From contig NZ_AUCF01000011.1 in assembly GCF_000429625.1 (NCBI RefSeq), positions 62,001-126,000 on the forward strand: a stretch of DNA of 64,000 nt, written 5' to 3'. The notes beneath the pieces are model-generated. The model saw only the letters and a list, made by a program, of their open reading frames with translations, was not told the origin of the DNA and did not search any database. This DNA is from Azospirillum halopraeferens DSM 3675. Its GTDB lineage: Bacteria > Pseudomonadota > Alphaproteobacteria > Azospirillales > Azospirillaceae. This document shows positions 17,884 to 26,324 of the stretch, in pieces (position 1 is the stretch's first letter; each line of letters starts with the position of its first letter). A program made the translations under genes and the position numbers.

Positions 17884-18630
17884 TCACAGCCGGAACCGCA
17901 TGCGGATGCGCCGGCCGTCGTCCAGCAGCTCGTATCCTTCGGCGATGGCGCTGATGAGGTCCAGGCCGCGACCGCTGGCACCGCCGCCCGCGGTGCCGGT
18001 GCCGGCCGGTGCGCGGGGGGCGAAGCCGGTGCCTTCGTCGGCCACCTCGACCACGCAGGCCCGCGGCTCCAGCCAGGCCCGGACCACGATGCGGCGGCCG
18101 GCGTAGGCGGGGTCCGCCATGCGTGACGCCAGTTCGGCGGAAAAGCGGTCGAGCGCGGCGACGCTCAGCCCTTTCATGCCCTCCACCTGCAGGTTGCCGT
18201 GGACGAGCGCGTTGGAAATGGCCTCGTGCAACGCCAGTTCCAGGTCGTCGCGCTGCGCGTCGGACAGCGGCCGCCGTTCGGCAATGGCGGCGACGAGGCG
18301 GCCGGCCAGATGAAGGCGGTTGGCGCTGGCGGTGGTGAAGCTGGCGAACAGGTCGGCGGCGGAGGCGGCGCTGACCGCTTGCGCCAGCGCGTCATCGGTC
18401 AGCGGCCCGACCTCTACCCACGCGGCGACAGGGCGCTGCCACAGGTCGACCGCGCCGGCCCCCTCGCCCTGCACCAGCAGGGCGGCGCGGGGATCCGCGG
18501 TGCCGTCAGCCGGGGCGGCGGCATCCGGTGCGGCCGGCCGGCAGGGCAGGCCCAGGCTGTGCGCCAGCCGCAGCGCGCGATCCGGCGCGATGCCGGACGT
18601 GAGGAGGACCGATACCGGGGTGGGCGCCAC
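17884..18630 (-). CDS. RsbW/SpoIIAB-like anti-sigma-type HATPase (serine kinase) with N-terminal extension
   Basis: A 248-aa protein whose C-terminal half (about 105-248) is a GHKL ATPase of the RsbW/SpoIIAB class: ELALHEAISNALVHG (N-box), EVADEGTGF (G1) and GRGLDLISAIAEGY (G2). It lacks a phosphoacceptor histidine domain, so it is not a histidine kinase. The N-terminal about 100 residues are Ala-rich and not recognised. Together with the adjacent STAS protein and the PP2C regulators it completes a partner switch. GTG 18630 is the start used; Shine-Dalgarno support is weak. Confidence 0.82.
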   Translation of the reverse strand: MAPTPVSVLLTSGIAPDRALRLAHSLGLPCRPAAPDAAAPADGTADPRAALLVQGEGAGAVDLWQRPVAAWVEVGPLTDDALAQAVSAASAADLFASFTTASANRLHLAGRLVAAIAERRPLSDAQRDDLELALHEAISNALVHGNLQVEGMKGLSVAALDRFSAELASRMADPAYAGRRIVVRAWLEPRACVVEVADEGTGFAPRAPAGTGTAGGGASGRGLDLISAIAEGYELLDDGRRIRMRFRL

Positions 18631-18641
18631 GACGATCGCCC

Positions 18642-18947
18642 CTATTCCTCGATCATCACGATCTTGTTGAGCTGCGCCACCGTCAGCACCCGGCGGACCT
18701 GACCGGTTGCGCTGCGCAGCACGAGCTGCTTGTTGGCGTTGGCCATCTCCTCGCGGGCGATCAGCAGCATGCCGATGCCGGCGGAATCCACGAACTCCAG
18801 CCCCTCCAGGTCCATCACCTGGCGGGCCGCCTGGTTCTGCAGCATCTCCCGGATCAGGGCCCGCAGCTTGGCGTGATCGTTGAATGTGAGGCGACCACGC
18901 AGCCGTACGATGGCCTGCTGATCCTTCACGTCGATTCCGTAGTCCAT
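18642..18947 (-). CDS. STAS-domain protein (anti-sigma factor antagonist type)
   Basis: A 101-aa single STAS domain. The conserved phosphorylatable serine is in LEFVDSAGIGMLL, as in SpoIIAA/RsbV. It would be phosphorylated by the neighbouring HATPase and dephosphorylated by the PP2C regulator(s), switching binding partners. ATG 18947. It lies 22 bp after the soluble MCP and 11 bp before the HATPase gene, so all belong to one transcript. No sigma factor is encoded nearby, so the output target is open. Confidence 0.9.
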   Translation of the reverse strand: MDYGIDVKDQQAIVRLRGRLTFNDHAKLRALIREMLQNQAARQVMDLEGLEFVDSAGIGMLLIAREEMANANKQLVLRSATGQVRRVLTVAQLNKIVMIEE

Positions 18948-18969
18948 CGTTGCGCGTCCCCGCTGGAGC

Positions 18970-20139
18970 CTAAAACAACTCGATGTCGCCGCCGGAACTG
19001 TCGTCGCGGCCCGCTTCGGCGTCAAGCGCCCCGTGGAGGTCCAGCGCCGTGCCTTCGAGCAGCAGCCGGCGCACGAACCGCTGGCGGACGTCGCTCAGGC
19101 GAAAGCGTTCCAGCAGGCCGTCCAGCCAGACCTGCGGCACCGGGATGTCCACATGGGGCGGCAGTTTGCCGCGGGTGCGGTCCTCCAGATCCTCCAGCCC
19201 GGCGGTGATGACGTGCAGGCTGTCGCCGATCGCCTCCAGGCGCTGCTTGGTCAGGTCCTGGAACTGCATGCCGGTGACCACGTGGGCGATGGTGCCCGAC
19301 ATCTCCTGCGACACCCGGGCTGCGGTCTCCAGGACCGCCTGGAAATGCCCGGTCTGGCGGACCAGGCTCTCCATGGTCTTGTCCACATGCTCCTTGGCCA
19401 GCATCTGCGGTGACATGTCCGTGTCGGCGATGGTGCGCAGGATTTCGTGGCCGTGGCGCACGCCGTGGACCACCGCGTTGACCTTGGCGCGCATGCGGTC
19501 GGCCAGCGCCCCGGTGTTGCGCGACAGGTGCCGCACCTCCTGCGCCACGACGGCGAAGGTGCGCCCGGCCTCGCCGGCCCGGCTCGCCTCGATGGTGGCG
19601 TTCAGCGCCAGGAAGTTGGTCTGCCGGTTGATGGCGTCGATGTCGCTGATGGACTTCTCCAGCTCCGTCACGTCCTTCTGCACGTCATCGAGCAGGTAGA
19701 CCATGCTCATCGCCTGCTTGGACAGGTTGACGATGTTGGAGATCATTTCGGCGATGGAATGCTGCATCTGGACGACCACGTCGTCGAGCGGCACCCGGTC
19801 GCCGTCGATGTCGACGGTTCCGGCGGTGGCGACGATCTGTTCGACCCGCTGCGACTGGTCGAGCGCCTTCTCCGCCAGCTCGCGAAAGCGCGCGGACAGG
19901 TCCAGCGTCGAGGTCTCCACAAGGTCGGACGCGCGCACCAGCTCGCCCTGGACGGCCTCCAGGGTGCGCCGCTGCACGTCGGCGAACCCCATCCAGGTCG
20001 CCAGCAGTTCATAATCGACGACCACCTGCGGGCCGTGGTCCCCCGGTCCGCCGTCGATTGCGGTCATCGGGTCGGCCACCGGCTCGGCCGCCGGCACGGC
20101 GGCGGCCGTCACCTTGCCGGGACGCCAGTCGAAAGCCAT
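18970..20139 (-). CDS. Soluble MCP-signalling-domain protein with CheZ-like FQD motif
   Basis: A 389-aa cytosolic protein with no membrane helix and no HAMP. A short MCP-like signalling helix region is centred on [20 protein letters not shown] followed by [15 protein letters not shown]. Further on, [22 protein letters not shown] resembles the helix with a QFQDLTGQ-type motif in CheZ-related proteins. The C-terminus (SLVRQ... to SSGGDIELF) is acidic and ends in a short free tail. It may be a cytoplasmic receptor or adaptor linking the CheA array to the downstream partner switch. ATG 20139 has GAGGAG 7 nt upstream, 11 bp after cheB. Confidence 0.8.
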   Translation of the reverse strand: MAFDWRPGKVTAAAVPAAEPVADPMTAIDGGPGDHGPQVVVDYELLATWMGFADVQRRTLEAVQGELVRASDLVETSTLDLSARFRELAEKALDQSQRVEQIVATAGTVDIDGDRVPLDDVVVQMQHSIAEMISNIVNLSKQAMSMVYLLDDVQKDVTELEKSISDIDAINRQTNFLALNATIEASRAGEAGRTFAVVAQEVRHLSRNTGALADRMRAKVNAVVHGVRHGHEILRTIADTDMSPQMLAKEHVDKTMESLVRQTGHFQAVLETAARVSQEMSGTIAHVVTGMQFQDLTKQRLEAIGDSLHVITAGLEDLEDRTRGKLPPHVDIPVPQVWLDGLLERFRLSDVRQRFVRRLLLEGTALDLHGALDAEAGRDDSSGGDIELF

Positions 20140-20150
20140 CGCAACACTCC

Positions 20151-21209
20151 TCACGTCGAACGGGGCCGGTCGCCGATGGCGTCGTACGCCCGCAGCATTT
20201 CCGCCGGAATCTGAGCCAGCGGCAGTTCGATGGCGACGGCTCCGGCCTCCCGCGCGGCGCGCGGCATGCCGTAGACGACGCAGCTCGATTCCTGCTCGCC
20301 GATGGTGTGGGCGCCGGCCCGGCGCATGGCCAGCAGCCCGGACGCACCGTCGCGGCCCATGCCGCTCAGGATCACGCCGACCGCCGCCGCCCCGGCGGCT
20401 TCAGCGACGGACTCGAACAGCACGTCGACCGACGGGCGGTGGCCGCTGACCGGCGGCCCGTCGTCGATGCGGCATGCGTAGCCGCCGGCGCCGTCGCGCA
20501 CCACCATCAGGTGGCGGTCTCCCGGCGCGATCAGCGCCACGCCCGGCTCCAGCCGCGCCTTCCGATCGGCGACGCGCACCGACGGCGGCGTCTGACGGTC
20601 CAGGCGCGCCGCCAGGCTGGCGACGTAAGAGGGGCCGATGTGCTGGGTGATGACGATCGGCGGGCAATCCGCCGGCATCATCGCCAGCACCTCGCGCAGC
20701 CGTTCCACCCCGCCGGTGGAGGCGCCGATGGCGATGATGCCGTTGCCGCGGTGCCGCGGCGAGGCCAGGGACTTGCCCGCCGGCGGCGGGCGGCGCAGGG
20801 TCAGGCGCGCCGTGGCGGCGACGCGGATCTTGGCGACCAGTTCCTCCGCCATGGCCTCGAAGCCGTGGCCCTCCGCCCCGTCGGGCTTGGCGACGCAGTC
20901 GATGGCGCCCAACTCCAGGGCGCGCACGGCGGCGTCCGATCCTTCCTGCGTCAGCGACGACACCATCACCACCGGGGTGGGGCGCAGCGTCATGATCTTT
21001 TCCAGGAAGGCCAGCCCGTCCATGCGCGGCATCTCGACGTCCAGGGTGATGACGTCGGGGTTGGTGGTCTTGATCAGCTCGCGCGCCTCGTAGGGGTCGC
21101 GGGCGGTGCCCGCCACCTCGATCCCGCGCTCGCGGCCGAGGATGTCCTTCAGCATCTCCCGCATGAGGCTGCTGTCGTCAACGACCACGACGCGGATCGG
21201 CCTGGCCAT
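20151..21209 (-). CDS. cheB: CheB, chemoreceptor glutamate methylesterase/deamidase
   Basis: A 352-aa response regulator-methylesterase. The receiver domain (about 5-125) has DDSS and Asp57 ([12 protein letters not shown]). The CheB catalytic domain (about 160-340) has [10 protein letters not shown] (nucleophile Ser), TQHIGPSYV (His) and [11 protein letters not shown] (Asp). It demethylates receptor glutamates in response to CheA phosphorylation. ATG 21209, 6 bp after cheD. A standard length suggests a functional adaptation branch for this chemosensory system. Confidence 0.95.
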   Translation of the reverse strand: MARPIRVVVVDDSSLMREMLKDILGRERGIEVAGTARDPYEARELIKTTNPDVITLDVEMPRMDGLAFLEKIMTLRPTPVVMVSSLTQEGSDAAVRALELGAIDCVAKPDGAEGHGFEAMAEELVAKIRVAATARLTLRRPPPAGKSLASPRHRGNGIIAIGASTGGVERLREVLAMMPADCPPIVITQHIGPSYVASLAARLDRQTPPSVRVADRKARLEPGVALIAPGDRHLMVVRDGAGGYACRIDDGPPVSGHRPSVDVLFESVAEAAGAAAVGVILSGMGRDGASGLLAMRRAGAHTIGEQESSCVVYGMPRAAREAGAVAIELPLAQIPAEMLRAYDAIGDRPRST

Positions 21210-21215
21210 GGCGGT

Positions 21216-21842
21216 TCAATCCTCTGCGAACAGTTCGACCTCGCCCTCGATCGGCGAGGCGCTGAGGTCGGACAGGAAGTGCATCTCCCGGCTCACCGTC
21301 TGCGGCAGGGCCTCGGGGCGCAGGAGCCGGCGCAGGGCCCGCCCCGAATGGGGAAAGAAGTGGATGCGCCGGGCCCGGTTGCCGCCCAGGTCCTCGCCGA
21401 CCAGGCGCAGCCCCTCGCGCTCCACATAGGTGCGCACGAAGTCGGCGTTGCGGCGGCCGACGTCGGCGCTGGACGCGATGACCCGGGCGGCGCCGAACAC
21501 CTTCACCTCCAGGCGCGAGCGCCGCCCCCCGCGCAACAGCACGGCGTTGACCAGCCATTCCATCGCCACCGCGCCGTAGCGGGCGGCGTCGTCGACACTG
21601 CCGGCGTCGGACTGCGGGACGTCGGGAAGCAGGAAGTGGTTCATGCCCCCCACCCCCGCCGCCGGGTCGTGCACGCACGCGGCCACGCAGCTTCCCAGCG
21701 TGGTGACCATCATGACGTCCGGCCGGTCGCTGATCGCGTGGCGGCCCAGCAGGACCTTGACCGCATGGGCCTGGAACTGCGGGTGGTAGTAAGTCCCGCC
21801 GAGACGGAGACCGGCGGCGCGGCGCCCGCTGTCGAGGCTCAT
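21216..21842 (-). CDS. cheD: CheD, chemoreceptor glutamine deamidase
   Basis: A 208-aa CheD. The conserved MVTTLGSCVAACVHDP (catalytic Cys in GSC) and GGMNHFLLP motif (His) are present, along with the C-terminal DLGGNRARRIHFFPHSGRA segment. It deamidates receptor glutamines and can interact with CheC-like proteins, none of which is seen here. ATG 21842 is 3 bp after the cheR stop, and the cheB start follows 6 bp later. Confidence 0.94.
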   Translation of the reverse strand: MSLDSGRRAAGLRLGGTYYHPQFQAHAVKVLLGRHAISDRPDVMMVTTLGSCVAACVHDPAAGVGGMNHFLLPDVPQSDAGSVDDAARYGAVAMEWLVNAVLLRGGRRSRLEVKVFGAARVIASSADVGRRNADFVRTYVEREGLRLVGEDLGGNRARRIHFFPHSGRALRRLLRPEALPQTVSREMHFLSDLSASPIEGEVELFAED

Positions 21843-21845
21843 GGT

Positions 21846-22718
21846 TCACAGCCTCCGGTAGATGGTCGGGCCGGCCTGGCGGAAGCTGTTCGAAACACCG
21901 TACAGACTCTCGGAATGCCCCAGGTAGAGGTACCCATCGGTTGCGAGCAGGCGGGCGAAATTCTCTATCACCTGCGTGCGTCCGGCACGATCGAAATAAA
22001 TGAGGACATTGCGGCAAAAGATCGCGTCGAAGGGGCCGCGCATCGGCCAGCGTTCCAGCAGGTTCAGCGGCTTGAAGGTGATCAGCCGGCGCAGGTCCTC
22101 ACCCATGGACAGGGCGGTTGCGCCGTCGTCGCGCACCCGCCGGGTGAAGCGGTCGCGGATCGCCGTGGGGATGCCGCTGGCCTGGTCGCCGGCGTAGACG
22201 CCGCGCCGGGCGGTCTCCACCATGTGGGTGTCGATGTCGGTGGCCAGGATGCGCGCGTCCCAGCGGCGCAGATCCGCCATGGCGGACGCCAGCACCATGG
22301 CGATGGTGTAGGGCTCCTGCCCCGAGGAGCAGCCGGCCGACCAGATGCGCAGCCGCGGCCGCGGCACGCCTTCGGCGCGGGCGCGCAGCTCGGGCAATGC
22401 CACCCGCTCCAAATGGGTGAAATGGTGGGACTCCCGGAAGAAGGCGGTGAGGTTGGTGGTCAGGGCGTTGACCAGGAATCCCACCTCACCCGCCCCCGCG
22501 TCGCTGTCCAGCAGCGTGCAGTAGGCGTCGAAATCGGGCAAGCGCAGGTCGCGCAGGCGGCGGGCCAGGCGCGAATACACCATCTCCACCTTGTGCGGCG
22601 CCAGATGGATGCCGGCAAGCTGGTGGATCAGCCGGGCGATGGCGTCGAAGTGCCGGCGCTCGAACGGGAACTCCCGCCGGCCGGCGGCCTCGGGTGCCGC
22701 GGCGTCGGCGCCGGTCAC
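21846..22718 (-). CDS. cheR: CheR, S-adenosylmethionine-dependent chemoreceptor methyltransferase
   Basis: About 290 aa. The N-terminal helical CheR domain (FDAIARLIHQLAGIHLAPHK) is followed by the SAM-binding domain: RIWSAGCSSGQEPYTIAM, ARILATDIDTHMVETAR, and DAIFCRNVLIYFD. It methylates receptor glutamates. The start is uncertain: no ATG is in frame near the domain, GTG at 22718 gives the standard length, and a GTG at 22778 would overlap the upstream receptor gene by 23 bp. Neither has a convincing Shine-Dalgarno sequence. Confidence 0.92.
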   Translation of the reverse strand: MTGADAAAPEAAGRREFPFERRHFDAIARLIHQLAGIHLAPHKVEMVYSRLARRLRDLRLPDFDAYCTLLDSDAGAGEVGFLVNALTTNLTAFFRESHHFTHLERVALPELRARAEGVPRPRLRIWSAGCSSGQEPYTIAMVLASAMADLRRWDARILATDIDTHMVETARRGVYAGDQASGIPTAIRDRFTRRVRDDGATALSMGEDLRRLITFKPLNLLERWPMRGPFDAIFCRNVLIYFDRAGRTQVIENFARLLATDGYLYLGHSESLYGVSNSFRQAGPTIYRRL

Positions 22719-22755
22719 GGCGGAGATCCGGGTGCGGCGGAGCGCATGGCCACCC

Positions 22756-25683
22756 TCACGCCGCCATGCCGCGGGCACGGGCGCGCACGTCGGCCGCCAG
22801 CTTGTCCAGCAGGTCGAGCACGGTGTGGGAGACCCGCTCCAACTCCGCCGCCTCGCTCCGGGCCCCGGCGATGTCGCCCCGCTCGGCGGCGACCAGCGCC
22901 CGCTTGCCGGCGTCGTGGAAGCGGGCGTGCGGTTCGGCCAGCGCCGCGAAATGGGGCGAGGACGTCACGGCGGGGTCCTTCATGGCGTCGTACCACTTGC
23001 CCAGCCGGCACTGGTGGTGATTGGCAAGGTTGTCGGCGCGGGTGTCGTTGCCGCCGTCGATGGCGGCGCGCACCTTCTCCAGGAAGGTGACGTGGTCGAT
23101 CTTGGTCCCTTCGATCAGTTGGACGTGGCGGTTCAGCGCGCCGCGGCCCCGGGAGGCCGCGGCGTCCAGGGCGAAGAACGCCATCTGCTCGCGCAGGGCG
23201 GCGGCCTGTTCCTCCAGCGAACGGGCGGCGGCCGTGCTCTCCTCCACCAGGGTGGCGTTCTTCTGGGTCATCTCGTCCATCTGGGCGACGGCGGCGTTGA
23301 TCTCGTCGAGGCCGGACGCCTGTTCGGTGGTGGCGCGGGCGATCTCCGACACCAGGTCGGCGACGCGGGCGATGCCCGCGACGATGCCCGTCAGCGTGGT
23401 TCCGGCGGTTCGCACCAGGTCCACGCCCTCGCGCACCCGGGTGCCGCTGTCGAGGATCAGGGTCTTGATCTCCTTCGACGCCTGGGCGGAGCGCTGGGCC
23501 AGGTTGCGCACCTCCTGCGCGACCACGGCGAAGCCGCGCCCGGCGTCGCCGGCCCGCGCCGCCTCCACCGCCGCGTTCAGGGCCAGCAGATTGGTCTGGA
23601 AGGCGATCTCGTCGATCACCCCGATGATGTCGCTGATCTTCTGCGACGCCTCCTCGATCCGCTTCATGGCCTCGACGGCGTCGTCGGCGACCTTGCCGCC
23701 CCGTTCCGCAGCACCCCGTGCCTCCAGGGCGACGCCGTTGACCTGGCGGGCGTTGTCGGCGTTGGACCGCACGGTGGCGGAGATCTGCTCCATGCTGGCC
23801 GCCGTCTCCTCCAGCGAGGACGCCTGCTGTTCCGTGCGCTCCGCCAGGTCGAGGCTGCCGGCGGCGACCTCCGCGCTGGCACGGCCGATCGCCCCGGCGG
23901 CGTCGTTGATGCGCCGGACGATCTGGCCCAGCTTCTCGGCGGTGGCGTTGCAATCCTCCTTCAGGCGGTGGAAGACGCCTTCGTAATGGGTGTCGATGCG
24001 CCGCGACAGGTCGCCCTGCGACAGCGACTCCATCATCGCCCCCAGTTCGCCGGTGATGGCGGCGACGTTGTCGGCCAGCCGGTTGATGCCGTCGCTGACC
24101 AGGCGGAAGAAGCCGTCCTTGCCCGCCGTGTCGAGGCGGCGGTCGATGTCGCCGCGCACCGCGGCGTCGACCATCCCGGCGATCTCCCGCTCGATGGCCA
24201 GTTCGGCGGTCTTGTCGGCCCATTCGACGACGCTGCCCAGGCGATCGCCGTGGCGGCCGACCACCGGGCTCATGGTCGCGGCGAAGGTGCGGGTGCCGAT
24301 GTGGATCGTCGCGGTGTGGGTGCCGTCCAGCCGGTCCAGCAGGGCGCGGATGGCGCCGGGGTCCCGGTGGAAGGCGTCGACGGGCATGCCCACCAGGCGG
24401 GCGGCGTCGAACTGCGGCAGGTCGCGGCGGATGTCCGCCTCGGCGGCGGCGAACATGCGCAGGACCGCGTCGTTGGCATAGGTGACGACACCGTCGGGGT
24501 CGGCCATCATGATGCCGGCGGTCACCCGGTCCAGCGCGATTCGCGCGCGCAGGGCGCCCACCGATTCCACCTTGAACGCCTCGACCGCGCGCGCCATCCC
24601 GGCCAGCTCGTCGGAGCCTCCGGTGTGCGGGACGGTCACGTTCAGATGGCCGTCCGTCAGGTCGGCCATGGCGGCGCGGATGCCCTCCGCCGGCTGCACG
24701 ATGGAGTTGGCGATGGCCCGGGCGGCGACCAGCCCCACCAGCAGGGACAGGCCGGCGATGATCAGGGTGAGGATGATGCTGAAGCGGCCGTCCGCCGCCG
24801 TGGCGTCGGCGACCGTCCGCTCCCCGGCGTCGACGGCGGCGGTCATGGCGGCGGCGGAGTCGGCCATCCGCTGCCCGAGCCGCGGCAGCACGTCGTCCCG
24901 GTACCGTGCGGATTCACGGCCGAGTTCCGCGATCTCGGCGAAGGCATCCCGGTAGCGGGGATGGGCGGCCTCCGCCTCGCGGATGCGGGCCTGCTGGTCG
25001 GCGGCCAACGCGAGGCGCGCGGCGTCGGCGAGATGTCCGGCCATCGCCGCGAGGTTCTCGGTCACCGCCGCCGGCGCCGGCGCGTCGCCCTGGCCGATGA
25101 AGCGGCTGGCCGCCAGACGGGCCAGCGCCCAACGGGTGTCGGCCCGGGCCAGCTCCAGGGCCAGCACCCGGGTTCCGTCGGCCGCGGCCGCGGCCGTCGC
25201 CTCGTCCAGCAGCGCGGTGATCCGGGCGCCCGTCGGGTCCAGCCGTTCGCGCAGCAGGCGGTCCGATTGGTCGCGCAGGGTGCGGGCGCGGTCGAAGGCG
25301 CGCCGGTATTCGTCAAGGGTGGCGGTCAGCGCGTCGAACGCCGCCGCGTGGTCGGAGGCCGCGACGAGGGCGCGCGACTCCGCCACCCGCCGGTCGATGG
25401 CGGTGCGCTGATCGTTGAGGGCGGTGAGGAAAGCGGGATCGCCGGAATAGAGGAAGCTGCGCGCCTCGATCCGCAGGGCGGCCATGCGCGCCTCCAGATC
25501 CCGGGCCAGCGCGGCCAGCTCGGTCGAGCGCCGCAGCGCCTCCACCGTCTCGCCGCTGTGCCGGCTGTTCAGCAGCCCGACGCCGGCCTGGGCCGCCAGC
25601 AGCGCCAGCAACAGGCCGAAGGCCAGCCACAGCCGCCCCGCGATCCCCATGCGCGTCAGGAACGAACCGTCATGCGTTGCCAT
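22756..25683 (-). CDS. Large chemoreceptor with PAS, tandem HAMP-like and C-terminal CZB zinc-binding domain
   Basis: A 975-aa receptor encoded inside the che operon. TM1 is at about 18-37, followed by a long helical periplasmic region, then TM2 around 308-330 ([20 protein letters not shown]), HAMP, a PAS-like domain ([20 protein letters not shown]), further HAMP-like repeats ([24 protein letters not shown]), the MCP hairpin ([20 protein letters not shown]), and a C-terminal CZB domain ([36 protein letters not shown]) with its zinc ligands. CZB domains sense zinc or oxidants such as hypochlorous acid. It is likely the main receptor for this CheA. Confidence 0.92.
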   Translation of the reverse strand: MATHDGSFLTRMGIAGRLWLAFGLLLALLAAQAGVGLLNSRHSGETVEALRRSTELAALARDLEARMAALRIEARSFLYSGDPAFLTALNDQRTAIDRRVAESRALVAASDHAAAFDALTATLDEYRRAFDRARTLRDQSDRLLRERLDPTGARITALLDEATAAAAADGTRVLALELARADTRWALARLAASRFIGQGDAPAPAAVTENLAAMAGHLADAARLALAADQQARIREAEAAHPRYRDAFAEIAELGRESARYRDDVLPRLGQRMADSAAAMTAAVDAGERTVADATAADGRFSIILTLIIAGLSLLVGLVAARAIANSIVQPAEGIRAAMADLTDGHLNVTVPHTGGSDELAGMARAVEAFKVESVGALRARIALDRVTAGIMMADPDGVVTYANDAVLRMFAAAEADIRRDLPQFDAARLVGMPVDAFHRDPGAIRALLDRLDGTHTATIHIGTRTFAATMSPVVGRHGDRLGSVVEWADKTAELAIEREIAGMVDAAVRGDIDRRLDTAGKDGFFRLVSDGINRLADNVAAITGELGAMMESLSQGDLSRRIDTHYEGVFHRLKEDCNATAEKLGQIVRRINDAAGAIGRASAEVAAGSLDLAERTEQQASSLEETAASMEQISATVRSNADNARQVNGVALEARGAAERGGKVADDAVEAMKRIEEASQKISDIIGVIDEIAFQTNLLALNAAVEAARAGDAGRGFAVVAQEVRNLAQRSAQASKEIKTLILDSGTRVREGVDLVRTAGTTLTGIVAGIARVADLVSEIARATTEQASGLDEINAAVAQMDEMTQKNATLVEESTAAARSLEEQAAALREQMAFFALDAAASRGRGALNRHVQLIEGTKIDHVTFLEKVRAAIDGGNDTRADNLANHHQCRLGKWYDAMKDPAVTSSPHFAALAEPHARFHDAGKRALVAAERGDIAGARSEAAELERVSHTVLDLLDKLAADVRARARGMAA

Positions 25684-25729
25684 CGCCGTGTCCTCCGTTC
25701 GGGCAGAAACCGCGCGCCACCCCCGGGGT

Positions 25730-26314
25730 TCAGGGATGGACGTCGCGGCCGGCGGCCGGCAGGCGGCGTTCCAGGGCGTCGGCGTCGCCGGTTTCCACCG
25801 CGAACAGCCGTTCGACGTCCAGCAGGGTCACCATCCGCCGGTCGGCGGTGTAGAGGCCGCTGAGATAGGCCGCGTCGATCATGCCGGCGTCCACGTCGGG
25901 GGGCGGCTTGATGGCATCGCGGCTGATGGCCAGGATGTCGGAGATGGCGTCCACCAGGATGCCGCGCGTGCGTTCACCCACCTGGAGCACCACCACCACG
26001 TGGCGCTTGGTCACCTCGGTCCGGCCGCCGCCGAAGCGGGCGCGCAGGTCGAAGATCGGGATGATGATGCCGCGCAGGTTGATGACGCCGCGCACGAAGT
26101 CCGGCAGGTTGGGCAGGCGGCTTTCCGGCGTCCAGCCGCGGATCTCGCGCACCGCCAGGATGTTGACGCCGTACTCCTCCTCGCCGACGGTGAAGGTGAC
26201 GTATTGCTCCTCCCCGGCGTCGGCGGCGGCGTCGGTGCGGGCGGCATCGGCCCGGGGGACGACCCCGGCGGCGGTGCGGTCGGCGACGGGGGCAAGGGCG
26301 GTCGAGCTGCTCAT
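25730..26314 (-). CDS. cheW: CheW, receptor-kinase coupling protein
   Basis: A 194-aa CheW. After an Ala-rich 35-residue N-terminal extension it has the CheW SH3-like fold: [48 protein letters not shown]. It scaffolds CheA to receptor tips. ATG 26314 ([10 protein letters not shown]) has GAGG 8 nt upstream, 10 bp after the cheA stop. The N-terminal extension is unusual and might be a linker. Confidence 0.95.
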   Translation of the reverse strand: MSSSTALAPVADRTAAGVVPRADAARTDAAADAGEEQYVTFTVGEEEYGVNILAVREIRGWTPESRLPNLPDFVRGVINLRGIIIPIFDLRARFGGGRTEVTKRHVVVVLQVGERTRGILVDAISDILAISRDAIKPPPDVDAGMIDAAYLSGLYTADRRMVTLLDVERLFAVETGDADALERRLPAAGRDVHP

Positions 26315-26324
26315 CGGGTTGACC

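Noticed and set aside
20058..23090. Long plus-strand frame across the cheB-cheD-cheR region
   Set aside because: Antisense to three recognised che genes; composition is typical of shadow frames.
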